A stretch of DNA of 64,000 nt from Actinernus sp. WN-2022 (Eukaryota > Cnidaria > Anthozoa > Actiniaria > Actinernidae), in contig JAOWCC010000577.1 of the NCBI GenBank assembly GCA_030867875.1, positions 70,737,012 to 70,801,011 on the forward strand. The letters are read 5' to 3'. Below the pieces are notes generated by a model. It was not told the origin of the DNA. It searched no databases and saw nothing but the letters and a program-made list of their open reading frames with translations. The translations under genes and the position numbers were made by a program. How positions within the stretch are numbered: the stretch's first letter is position 1; each line of letters opens with the position of its first letter. This document shows, piece by piece, positions 55,652 through 64,000 of this stretch.

Positions 55652-57204
55652 CGAAATATCATCCATGAGGCTACGCCGGCCACAATACCCACGATTGCTA
55701 AATTGGTTTCGTGACTCGTTGGTGATACACCGCGACTTTGTCGCCCATGTGGCTTAGGAATATGTGTAGCTACGCTGTATGCGATAGGCTTATGCGTTAC
55801 TGGCAGTTGCGAAGTGCCTGGTTGCCCTTTTGGTGCTGGTCCTTCCATGTGGTCTGGTGGCGGAGGTTTTTCATCGAGGTTGATATTATCGTTTATTCCT
55901 AAACTTAGGCCTGGCTTATTCGACATTTTCAGGTAGTTGTTATAACCCACTATGCTCTTCTTATTGATATTCATATTGCTGGGTATTAACATACAACCCT
56001 TAGCGATAGCTAGGTCGAGACGAGAGTTCGTGTCATTCAGGGCTTTGTTATATTGCACTAAACTATCCCAATCCTTTTCCATGATGGTATCTCTCAACAG
56101 TTTTTTGAAGTCTTTCTGGACACCGGGTGACAAGCCTGGCGACCCTACGATCGGGACCGTTCCCACGCCCTGGGCTCCTAGGATACAGAACACGTAGACC
56201 TTTACAGACGTATTAATTCGGACTACCCCAGCCTTAGTCAGCCCCTTGCCCTGCTGCGGAACGAACCAATTGTGCTGCTTTTTCGCCATTTCATTGCGAT
56301 AGAACCGCGTTGGAATATCGAGTGGCCCATTCGTATCGAACCCCCACGACTTATCAGTAAATCTTGCTCGGTGCAGGGCGAAGTTAACTTTGGCGACTCC
56401 AAACTCTCTCCTGAGCCTGTCGTATACGACTGAGTTCCATGGAACGTTGTTGTTCTTATTAAAGATGTTTTCTCTGGGGAGGGGGACTCCCAATTCGAAC
56501 AGTAATCGCATGATTGTGTAGTATACGTGGAAGCGGTAAAAGCTACGGATGTAATCAGTGATTGGTGCATCATCTGAAAGATGGTCATCGAACGACACTC
56601 CGCAGCCAGCCGTTGCGCACCAAACTACGAAACAGAATTGTTGCTGCCAATGCCTCATTGGTAGAGCATCTAACCATTCTGTCGCTTTCTTGGATTTATC
56701 GTCTTTGTCATCGTCGTCGTTGTCGTTAATGGTGTCAGTAGGAAAATCGAACCCCAGCCCTAGTAAGATATCTCGCGGCTCCGACATGAAGAACTGATCC
56801 TTCGTTACGTAGATCTTGAGAATTCGCATAAAGGGGTCTATGTCTTTGGCGTCAACCTTCCAGGGAACTGCTGGAACTGGATACTTAAAATCAGTCCTTC
56901 TGAATGGAAGTGGAAAACCCACAACTGTCACATGTTTTTGCGTTGTCACGTGTAACGCTTCGTGTAGATGATTTCGTACATCTACTGGTATGAGACCACT
57001 TATATTCCAATGCTGCCCACCATCGTAAAACATGATTCTAGTCTCGTATGTAGATTCATCATGTATGTCGGATGCCGTTGTCCTAGCTGAGAACTTATCT
57101 AAGTCCGCGTGAGGATAATTTTCCTTAAAGGACGCGAAAGCCTTTGCATTGTGAGGTGCGATATAGTCACCCCAATCACCTTTGAAACTAACTTTTCGCG
57201 ACAT
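55648..57204 (-). CDS. Large conserved-looking Polinton protein, function unknown (518 aa)
   Basis: ATG 57204 is chosen; the frame continues upstream only to a GTG at 57288. The protein is mainly globular with segments such as RTTASDIHDESTYETRIMFYDGG, HLHEALHVTTQKHVTVVGFPLPFRR and KDQFFMSEPRDILLGLGFDFP. A Pro-rich stretch (KPPPPDHMEGPAPKG) leads to a C-terminal hydrophobic helix (AIVGIVAGVASWMIF). I recall similar proteins in cnidarian Polintons, without a known role. A tail anchor and the neighbours suggest a virion or membrane-associated function. No catalytic motif was found, including protease His/Asp/Cys patterns. Confidence 0.8.
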   Translation of the reverse strand: MSRKVSFKGDWGDYIAPHNAKAFASFKENYPHADLDKFSARTTASDIHDESTYETRIMFYDGGQHWNISGLIPVDVRNHLHEALHVTTQKHVTVVGFPLPFRRTDFKYPVPAVPWKVDAKDIDPFMRILKIYVTKDQFFMSEPRDILLGLGFDFPTDTINDNDDDDKDDKSKKATEWLDALPMRHWQQQFCFVVWCATAGCGVSFDDHLSDDAPITDYIRSFYRFHVYYTIMRLLFELGVPLPRENIFNKNNNVPWNSVVYDRLRREFGVAKVNFALHRARFTDKSWGFDTNGPLDIPTRFYRNEMAKKQHNWFVPQQGKGLTKAGVVRINTSVKVYVFCILGAQGVGTVPIVGSPGLSPGVQKDFKKLLRDTIMEKDWDSLVQYNKALNDTNSRLDLAIAKGCMLIPSNMNINKKSIVGYNNYLKMSNKPGLSLGINDNINLDEKPPPPDHMEGPAPKGQPGTSQLPVTHKPIAYSVATHIPKPHGRQSRGVSPTSHETNLAIVGIVAGVASWMIFR

Positions 57205-57386
57205 AGTATCAAGGGTTTCCTTATCCGCGGCACCTGGCCAGGCTATTGTCTGAGAGGGATCTGCAAATGGGAATTTCTTCGATCTCACGTTCGATATTAA
57301 TACGTATTAAAGTTACGACGTACACCAATATCGTGAAGTAAAGAATATACGTTAGTATCATATCGAAGTAAACTTCAAGCTTTAAT

Positions 57387-58052
57387 ATGGTAATCTTAAA
57401 TGTCACCACCACCTCGGCTGATCATACTGTCTACTTCGACAACCCTATTCTTATACAGAATATTTCGCTAGTTGAGGTCACTTTTGAGAATAGCTGGTGG
57501 AACCTAGAAACGGAGGCTACGTTCGAGTGGGATACCGGAGGTGTAGGGTTCCCATACAAAATCTATCCGGGGTCTCATAACATACGTAAACTCCAGCCCT
57601 TCTTCAATGAAGCTATGTCGAATAAAGTCGTAAGCTTCATAAATAGAAGCGGTAAGAGGGATTGGATCCTAAAGGTTCAGAAAACAATCAAGTTCAGTAA
57701 GAATCTCTGCGAACTATTGGGTATCGAAGGAAACGAAGACGTGGGGGGAAACGTATCGCTAAAAGTTGGACACTACGACCTGGTAATCAAGGATATCCAC
57801 ACAGCGTACGTCCACTGTGATGTGGTGAATTCCGATTTCTCACTTCTCGAGGGAAAGCGATCGAATGTACTGGCTAGCTTTAAAGTACGAGGCAGCTGGT
57901 TTGACACAAATACGTATTCTACAACACCCCCACTACCTGTCCGAGCTCTAGGTACAACGCGAAACAGCCTTCGTCTGACGATTCGTGATGAGAAAGGCAA
58001 CGTGGTAGACTTCCGTGGTCGACCCATACGATACGTATTGAAGATTGCGTAA
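57387..58052 (+). CDS. Penton-like minor capsid protein (single jelly-roll)
   Basis: ATG 57387, 221 residues. The protein is beta-rich throughout. Segments typical of Polinton/virophage penton proteins are the early YPGSHNIRKLQPFFNEA helix, a KFSKNLCELLGI motif after the central strands, IKDIHTAYVHCDVVN, and a C-terminal RNSLRLTIRDEKGNVVDFRG strand pair. Such proteins fill the capsid vertices. It is followed 19 bases later by another plus-strand gene, forming a short unit. Assignment rests on motif order, not on a search. Confidence 0.8.
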   Translation: MVILNVTTTSADHTVYFDNPILIQNISLVEVTFENSWWNLETEATFEWDTGGVGFPYKIYPGSHNIRKLQPFFNEAMSNKVVSFINRSGKRDWILKVQKTIKFSKNLCELLGIEGNEDVGGNVSLKVGHYDLVIKDIHTAYVHCDVVNSDFSLLEGKRSNVLASFKVRGSWFDTNTYSTTPPLPVRALGTTRNSLRLTIRDEKGNVVDFRGRPIRYVLKIA

Positions 58053-58071
58053 GTCATATGTATAATATGCG

Positions 58072-58695
58072 ATGGCAAGCGATTCGATTCAAACAATTCC
58101 AACAGCGCCGATCTATCCCAATCTACGTTCATCTGAAACTGTTTTGTCTGGAGATAGCTTTCGGCTACAAAAAGTATGTGACACACTTGCTGAACTCGAA
58201 CGGCAGGCAAAGCACTACGAAGTCGTTCGTAAAAAGTATGCCCGAGCGCGTGGTATCGTTCACGGGGTTGCTGTGGCCACAGGTAGCTTGAGTGGTGCAT
58301 TATCCGCTATGGCGTTGGGCTTGACGTTTACAGGGATCGGGATACCTGTGGGTATTTCATTAGGAAGTATTGGGTTTGTTTGTGCCGTCATTTCGGCCTC
58401 GATGTCTATCGCAAGTAATAAACTTGGCATTCGCGTCTCGAAGCACGAAAAGACCGTTATGTTGGCAAAGGCTAAGGCCAATTCCGTGGAAGTCAAAGTC
58501 TCAAAGGCTCTAGCCGATGGTAATATTTCAGAAGCCGAGTTCGGAAGTGTTATCGATGAAAGATCGAAATACGAATCACTCAAGCTCGAAATACGACAAA
58601 AAAATAGGCAAGAAAGAAGGTCAAAAAACGTAGAAGAACTTCGCTCGGAGATCCGAAAGGAAATGAGAGCGAAACTTGGCAGTCTAGTGGGATAA
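58072..58695 (+). CDS. Membrane protein with paired hydrophobic helices (207 aa)
   Basis: ATG 58072, 19 bases after the penton-like gene. A helical N-terminal region contains LAELERQAKHYEVVRKKYA. A long Gly-rich hydrophobic double segment (SALGLTFTGIGIPVGISLGS, then GFVCAVISASMSIAS, ~75-115) follows, and a charged coiled-coil C terminus (SLKLEIRQKNRQERRSKNVE) ends it. The layout recalls proteins seen in other cnidarian Polintons, of unknown role. A virion-membrane or host-membrane interaction is plausible. Confidence 0.78.
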   Translation: MASDSIQTIPTAPIYPNLRSSETVLSGDSFRLQKVCDTLAELERQAKHYEVVRKKYARARGIVHGVAVATGSLSGALSAMALGLTFTGIGIPVGISLGSIGFVCAVISASMSIASNKLGIRVSKHEKTVMLAKAKANSVEVKVSKALADGNISEAEFGSVIDERSKYESLKLEIRQKNRQERRSKNVEELRSEIRKEMRAKLGSLVG

Positions 58696-59178
58696 GAATC
58701 AACATCTCCTATGAAAGAAACCATCACGGAGTCTATTTTAAATTCACTAAGAAAATCGTATAAATTACTGCGCTAAGAACAGATGCTCTTAGTTCGTATA
58801 AATTATCGTGTTGTTTTGCGATTCGTATGCAAATTTCTGTCTACCATCGACGTGGGTGGTCTAAAATTCCAATCCGACCCTAAATTCCAAAGAAATCTGA
58901 AAAATTCCTTAGAGACCTTAAAATAAAAAAATCTTAAAAATAAAAAAAGTGGGTCGGATCGGAATTTTAGGGTCGGATTGGAATTTCATGGACCTTTTGG
59001 AATGTATGGTTCGTACGTAGATTTCTGCCTCGATTTCGCCAGCCATAATTAACATACGGCAGCTGCTCTGCCAAACGTAAATACGACTTCCGCTCTCAAA
59101 GGACTTTTAGTCATTTAGGGATAGGTTGAAATCAAAAAAGCATTTAGAGATAAACTAGTACAAGGTATACATCGCGCG
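58696..59178. other. Intergenic region of the Polinton with an inverted repeat
   Basis: This is the longest gap between genes inside the element. An inverted repeat (CTAAAATTCCAATCCGACCC at 58861-58880 and its reverse complement near 58966-58988, ~25 bp with one extra base) encloses ~80 AT-rich bases, including AAAATAAAAAAATC. It may mark transcript ends, a regulatory site or an origin-like structure. No frame of useful length is present. Confidence 0.6.
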
Positions 59179-59610
59179 ATGCCTGAGACGATAACTTGTA
59201 GTTGGTTAATGCGAGGCAAGGACACGAAATGTATAAGGAAGATTTCGAAGGTGTCAGAATATTGTGCTCAACACGACTATCAGATACGAAGAGGAGCCAC
59301 TCCATTCGGTCCGTGTTCTAAATGCGGTCGTGGTTGTCGAACTAGTTACGGACTTTGTACAACGTGTGGTGCACGACGCCAACGTGAACTTAGTGTAGAG
59401 AAACGCAAAATCAAGAATCGCTTCTCGAAAGTATTGGAAGAATTGAAGGACCGTAAGACTCATAAAAACGTAGAGGGCTCGCTAAGGGCTTTCGAATATC
59501 CATGTCGTAAATGCGATCGTGGTTGTCGAACTAGCTACAGACTTTGTACAACGTGTAGTGCACCACTACGACGCGAAAAACGTAAAATCAAGAATCGCTT
59601 AGCCCATTGA
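59179..59610 (+). CDS. Cys-rich zinc-binding protein with an internal duplication (143 aa)
   Basis: ATG 59179. The N-terminal part has a C..KCI...YCAQHDYQ pattern, a small Cys/His zinc site known in other viral and phage proteins. Then a unit PCSKCGRGCRTSYGLCTTCG (residues ~45-64) is repeated as PCRKCDRGCRTSYRLCTTCS (~108-127). Each is followed by the same basic tail (KRKIKNR). The six Cys per unit are kept, so the duplication is functional-looking. Strong basicity suggests nucleic-acid binding. The exact family is unknown. Confidence 0.75.
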   Translation: MPETITCSWLMRGKDTKCIRKISKVSEYCAQHDYQIRRGATPFGPCSKCGRGCRTSYGLCTTCGARRQRELSVEKRKIKNRFSKVLEELKDRKTHKNVEGSLRAFEYPCRKCDRGCRTSYRLCTTCSAPLRREKRKIKNRLAH

Positions 59611-59861
59611 TTTGAGATATCTCGTCTTTGAGAAGGTCTTTCGAAGATCGTTCCCGAGATTGATAAGGTCCCAAGTGTCGAGCGAACTCTGCGATGGTTC
59701 GAACTTACACAACATCTTGTTTGAATTTTATCTTTGCGCCCCCGCAGCACAGGTTTCGTTTGAAAGCCTCATGGAAATTCCTCGTCGAAGATCGTTCCCG
59801 AGTTCCAATCGAACTTTATCTTATCACCCTTCGCGTATGCTGTGGTTTGGTGTTTAAACGT
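59611..59861. other. Short gap with a partial repeat
   Basis: A phrase containing CGAAGATCGTTCCCGAG occurs twice, near 59643 and near 59786. No gene is recognised. The gap lies between the convergent ends of the Cys-rich and ankyrin genes and may hold their transcript ends. Confidence 0.45.
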
Positions 59862-60908
59862 CTATCTAGATCTGAAGTGCTTAACGAGCCACTCAACTAC
59901 ATCGAAATGACGATTCTTAGAGGCATCTCGTAGAGCACCCAAAACGCAATAGTTCTCTATGGTGAACTGAAAGTGGTTAACGAGCCACTCAACTACATCG
60001 AGATGGTTATTCGCAGAGGCCTTTCGTAGAACACGACGAACGTCTACTTCTTCTGCGGTGAATAGGAAGTGCCTAACGAGCCACTTAACTATATCGAGAT
60101 TACCATACTCAGAGGCATGGACTAGCGCATCATAAACGCAATCGTTCTCTATGGTGAGCTGAAAGTGCTTAACGAGCCACTTAACTACATCGAGATGGTT
60201 ATTCGCAGAGGAATCCGTTAGAAGACAACTAACTTCTACACCTTCTGCGGTGAATCGAAAGTGCGTAACGAACAACTCAACGACATCGGAATGACCACTA
60301 TCAGAGGCATAGACTAGCGCTTCATAAACATCAACATCCTCTATGGTGAACCGAAAGTGGTTAACGAGCCACTCGACTACATCGAGATGACCATTCCCAG
60401 AGGCATTTTGTAGAGCATTATAAACGCAATAGTCCTCTATGGTGAACTGAAAGTGGTTAACGAGCCACTCGACTACATCGAGATGACCATTCCCAGAGGC
60501 ATTTTGTAGAGCATTATAAACGCAATAGTCCTCTATGGTGAACTGAAAGTGGTTAACGAGCCACTCAACTACATCGAGATGACCATACTCAGAGGCCTCT
60601 TGTAGAGCGCGATCAATGTGGTCGTCCTCTACGGTAAATCGAAAGTAATTACCGAGCCACTTAACTACATCGAGGTGACCATGTCCACTAGCGTAAACTA
60701 GCGGTCCGTAACCATCTTCCTCCTTGGGGATGTCGAACTTCTTGACCAAGCCGTCTCGCTCACCACCGTCGTTAGTAGACTTAAGACCGAAAGTGAGTAC
60801 TCGTTTACTGAACTCTTGGTCTACGTTTTTGTAGAGAGCGAGAGATGCGGCACCGTTTAGGTGTTTTCGATGTCCTTGCGATGCTTGCGAATGACGTAGG
60901 ACCTGCAT
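59862..60908 (-). CDS. Ankyrin-repeat protein (348 aa)
   Basis: ATG 60908. After ~60 residues without repeats, about nine tandem units of ~32 residues follow, each with a GHLDVVEWLVNHF-type helix pair and a FTIED..VY.AL..AS linker. This is an ankyrin-like fold of the kind common in amoebal and large DNA viruses. Two adjacent units (60357-60452 and 60453-60548) are identical or nearly identical at the DNA level, showing recent repeat gain. It is the outermost right gene, near the TIR, and carries an upstream motif shared with the 340-aa gene. Ankyrin proteins usually bind host proteins, so a host-interaction role is plausible but inferred. Confidence 0.88.
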   Translation of the reverse strand: MQVLRHSQASQGHRKHLNGAASLALYKNVDQEFSKRVLTFGLKSTNDGGERDGLVKKFDIPKEEDGYGPLVYASGHGHLDVVKWLGNYFRFTVEDDHIDRALQEASEYGHLDVVEWLVNHFQFTIEDYCVYNALQNASGNGHLDVVEWLVNHFQFTIEDYCVYNALQNASGNGHLDVVEWLVNHFRFTIEDVDVYEALVYASDSGHSDVVELFVTHFRFTAEGVEVSCLLTDSSANNHLDVVKWLVKHFQLTIENDCVYDALVHASEYGNLDIVKWLVRHFLFTAEEVDVRRVLRKASANNHLDVVEWLVNHFQFTIENYCVLGALRDASKNRHFDVVEWLVKHFRSR

Positions 60909-60993
60909 ACTCTACGACCTTGGTCAAGATTTCGAGTGGGAGGTGCGATATATAATCCATAGTGGAAGATATCGATATACAGTATAGTAATCA

Positions 60994-61011
60994 TTTCTCT
61001 AATAGGGTTAT
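60994..61011 (-). promoter_or_regulatory. Motif shared with the 340-aa gene upstream region
   Basis: On the minus strand this reads ATAACCCTATTAGAGAAA, ending 86 bases before the ankyrin gene ATG. It differs by one base from 50526-50543. Confidence 0.5.
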
Positions 61012-61040
61012 CACTTTGGATTTTTAGGTGTAAGAATGTC

Positions 61041-61212
61041 GAGTGACAATCTTGGGCAAGATTGTGTATATGTAGTATGTAAAGTGGGCGTTCTGGAAAA
61101 CCTTGAAATTGTTGTACAAGGAAGGGGGGCGAGTGAAACGAAGTGAAACGACGCCCCCCTTCCTTGTACAACAATTTCAAGGTGGGCCAGAACGCCCACT
61201 TTACATACTACT
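61041..61212 (-). repeat. Right terminal inverted repeat of the Polinton (172 bp)
   Basis: Exact reverse complement of 44344-44515, including the hairpin-forming 140-bp palindrome and the small ACAATCTTG hairpin. Just inside, the two ends diverge abruptly, which fixes the TIR length. Confidence 0.93.
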
Positions 61213-61530
61213 CTATACTGATAGATCATTGGACACTAAATCACACTACCAATGTTATACCAATATTGGTTTGTTTAGAATACCAAGAATGAAAGATCAC
61301 TGGAATAACAATGGTAAATGCATGTGATACCAATATTGGAACACTACTGGTAGATCATTGGACACTAAATCACACTACCAATCTTATACCAATATTGGTT
61401 TGTTTAGAATACCAAGAATGAAACATCACTGGAATAACAATGGTAAATGCTTGTCATACCAATATTGGAACACTACTGATAGATCATTGGAACACTAAAT
61501 CACACTACCAATGTTGCACCAATGATACTT
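61213..61530. repeat. ~129-bp satellite array, right part
   Basis: The landmark GATAGATCATTGG / GGTAGATCATTGG recurs at 61220, 61349 and 61478, giving a 129-bp period. The units continue those at 43915-44343. The array stops near 61530, where unrelated sequence begins. Confidence 0.85.
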
Positions 61531-64000
61531 ATTATTAGGCTTTATATTTTCAGTTGTGGAGGTCATGATAGCTTGTGATTAAGCATGAAGATATGGAGAC
61601 AGGTGTCACCCTTAGCTTATCAAAGAGATATGACAGGTACTGATCTATTTAAACTACTTTTATTATGGATTAGTAGATCTGCATAATTATTTAGCAAAAT
61701 TACCGAGAAATAATAAAAAAAAAATTAAGCAATGGGTTCACAGTTTATTTGACCTAAGGACTGATTATTAAGGGTTGACAATTCTATTTTTAGGGGGGGG
61801 GGGGGGGGTGGGGAATGGGCAATTTTTTGTAGAAAAAAAATGTATTTGACTAAAAGCTCTGTAAGATTGTTTTATCACACTTTGCTTGCAATAATATTTT
61901 CCCCATGAGTATTCAATGTAGATTGCACAGCAGTATAGTCATGCTCATGAGACAGAGATATAAAATATCAAGTATACTTTAACTAGCAACAGACTCAATC
62001 TCAATCTTACATCACCTCATTAATGCATTATTCTCCATGGTGCCTTTCTATTACAACAACATCAATATATAGATAATATACACAGTCTGTGAATTGTTAG
62101 TAAAGAAAACGTTATGTTAGACAAATGCTAAATAGTTATTCAAATTATTGCAAAGTCAAATGAATTGGATGATGTAAGATGGAGAATTGACCCAGGATTT
62201 TTCTTACGCGGTCAAGAGTCGGGACAAGTCAAATTTTCACCATTTCAAACAATCCTAGAACAGATCGAGTATTCTCTGTAAGCCAAAAATGTATTTGCAT
62301 AAGTACTCAAAACCTTTCAAAGATTCATACACGTATGTATAAAAATTGCAAAAGGGGTTTGGGTTAACTTTGGTGTAAGAACCATTCCCTAGAGACCATG
62401 CCCTTGCACGCTTGGTGAGTAGTTGTATTATAATTATAGTGTATTGAATACTATAATACTATAATTTATGCAGCTATTCATCATTAGTGGATATAAATAC
62501 GTGAAAAAAACGATTGCCACTAAGCGAATTCACTCGTGGTTGGCATGGGGTAGGTTGTGTCAGTCATTCTATAAATCTTATCTTCTGTGTTCGATTCCTA
62601 CGCTGAGCGCAGTGTTGTTGTTTTTTTCAAATAGAGGCTCCTCGATTCCTTGTAAAATTTATAAGTGCCGCTTCGGGTGCTCGGGAAATATTCTAAGTCC
62701 CAAATTATTCATAGTTAACAAAGGGAGTTTTGTGACGCAGTCTGTGAGGTTCTTACACTGAAGTAGAGCCAAGGGTTTAGGTGCACTTTAAACTCCATTG
62801 AAATGTTTTCAAGTTATAGTCGTCAACGCTAATAATCAAAAATCGCATTATTCAAGGAAACTATGCCGAATGTGTTGCAAGAGCTGAAAATACTGTTCTA
62901 AAGATACCTGTACAAGCAATAAATAACAATCTATAGAATCTACAAATAGAAGACTTTCTGCAATTATCAAAAGCAGAGATGATCGTACAAAGTATTAAGA
63001 CTACTTGTACATTAACACCTGACAGAACAGACATGAGTGAAGACTGAACCGTGAATGATAAATGAATTATTTAATTACTGTTAACTGGTTATAGATTTTC
63101 AGAACATTTCGACAGTAGCAGAAAAATCGGATTGTTTAAAGCTATCGTAATCGTAGGACATTTTACATGTGTCCTCTCCAGTAAACACTGTTTATAACCA
63201 CCACCATATTTTATTTCATTCCTTGTCATAAGGTTACAATATTTGCCTGTTCCTTTAACTAGCACCTCTTTAACTGCATATCTTTTGTGCTGAGAGTAAT
63301 GAGATAGTTTTGAAAAAGTGAACTGGCTTAAGTTATCCCCATGCCCAAAAATATGTTAACATGTCGGCAACTGCGCTTTGTAACTTACACTCGCCTACCT
63401 GGTGTAACTAGTAGTTTAAAGGTTATGCAAGCAGCCAGTCAGCAAGTGAGCATCCTAAGAAGCAATAGCCTGAGTTAATGTAAAAGTTGTCCTTAAAATC
63501 AAGTTAGAATGTTGATAGAAATTATTTATTTATGCATGTTCTTTATATTCTAAAGGAGAATTTGGAACTTGATCAAAACTCACTCAGCTGTTGTTGCATT
63601 CACTTGCCTTCAACTGAAATACCTTCTTATCTAAATATAGGCATAGTGGTGGTCACTATTAATAGTGATTGGAATGGTGACAGATACAGTAACAGATGGG
63701 ATGACAGACATGGATATCACTACAGAGATCATTGCTGTATGGCTGCTACAGACTATGGGTCTGAGGGATATTATCAAAACAGTCAACTCTCTCCTGCAAC
63801 CACTTCCCGTAAGCGACAACTTTACCAAAGAACCGTTTTTTTTCTCAGTCAAATTCTGTCGTAAAAACTCACTCTTAAGCGACCAATGCAAAAAATCTTA
63901 AGTGACCTCAGCCACTTTTTAGTCTCAACACTTGACGTTTTTTGTTTCCAATAAGCGACCACCAAAGTAGATTGTACTGTATTTTTAGAAAATCGTTACT
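61531..64000. other. No gene recognised; low-complexity and repeat-like sequence
   Basis: A run of ~18 G lies at about 61794-61809. An AT-rich palindromic patch is near 62425-62468. The last ~200 bases contain AAGCGAC at least three times (about 63811, 63878, 63953), suggesting a repeat element that continues beyond the window. The frames here are short and show no domain. Confidence 0.5.

Larger units (their letters stand above)
44344..61212. mobile_element. Polinton/Maverick, adintovirus-like endogenous element, 16,869 bp, apparently intact
   Basis: It has identical 172-bp terminal inverted repeats, begins AG and ends CT, and is flanked by CTATA on both sides (44339-44343 and 61213-61217). 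Polintons normally make 6-bp duplications, so 5 bp is slightly unusual. It carries the family hallmarks: protein-primed DNA polymerase B, retroviral-type integrase, FtsK/A32-like packaging ATPase, double-jelly-roll major capsid protein and penton-like protein. About a dozen further frames are packed with few gaps. No assigned frame is interrupted by a stop or frameshift. Such elements straddle transposon and virus; capsid genes suggest it can or could form particles. Confidence 0.93.

Noticed and set aside
57205..57288. Longer start for the 518-aa gene
   Set aside because: The extension begins with GTG; ATG 57204 is preferred, though splicing or an upstream exon cannot be excluded.
63631..63891. 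86-codon minus-strand frame near the right end
   Set aside because: It overlaps plus-strand frames and an AAGCGAC repeat region and shows no domain.

Overview
The window is animal DNA, most likely from a cnidarian such as a coral or anemone. This is inferred from the AT-rich repeat landscape, a tRNA-derived SINE, LINEs with 2A-like leaders, a THAP/YqaJ DNA transposon and an adintovirus-like Polinton. I see no convincing host gene. Almost all readable coding sequence belongs to mobile or virus-like elements.

Bases 1-35,260 are a repeat graveyard. A ~3.5-3.8 kb segment occurs twice (485-4244 and 14100-17602), each copy carrying a tRNA-like sequence, with inverted partial copies at 4465-5250 and 7256-7860. 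A DNA element with ~280-bp inverted ends lies at 9580-12794. A minus-strand LINE (17640-22100) is split by a 1.4-kb terminal-inverted-repeat element (19984-21392). Many small palindromic elements follow, several with clear target duplications (23488-23592, 27444-27701, 29617-29801, 30499-30857). There is also a degraded LINE ORF1 esterase, a 0.8-kb minisatellite, a possible DIRS-like remnant and a SINE.

Bases 35,268-43,828 are an ISL2EU-like transposon with ~79-bp inverted ends. It has a THAP + DDE transposase (plus strand) and a SAP/SWIM/YqaJ nuclease protein with one recognisable intron (minus strand). Both genes carry frameshifts. A LINE (about 37.6-40.98 kb) with a 996-codon endonuclease/reverse-transcriptase frame has landed between them and carries a 2A-like DIELNPGP motif near its N terminus.

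Bases 44,344-61,212 are the centrepiece: a 16.9-kb, apparently undamaged Polinton/adintovirus-like element inserted into a ~129-bp satellite. It has identical 172-bp terminal inverted repeats, each folding into hairpins, and a flanking CTATA direct repeat. Left to right it encodes a small zinc-finger protein and protein-primed DNA polymerase B (plus). A retroviral-type integrase and an unknown 340-aa protein follow (minus). A tightly packed minus-strand cluster comes next, transcribed right to left: major capsid protein, packaging ATPase, then five small mostly membrane proteins. The right part holds a membrane-active structural candidate (plus), a conserved-looking 518-aa protein (minus), a penton-like protein, a second membrane protein and a Cys-rich protein (plus), and an ankyrin-repeat protein at the right end (minus). 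Polymerase and integrase would handle replication and insertion. Capsid, penton, ATPase and membrane proteins look like a virion module. I found no adenain-type maturation protease.

Bases 61,531-64,000 hold only low-complexity and repeat-like sequence.
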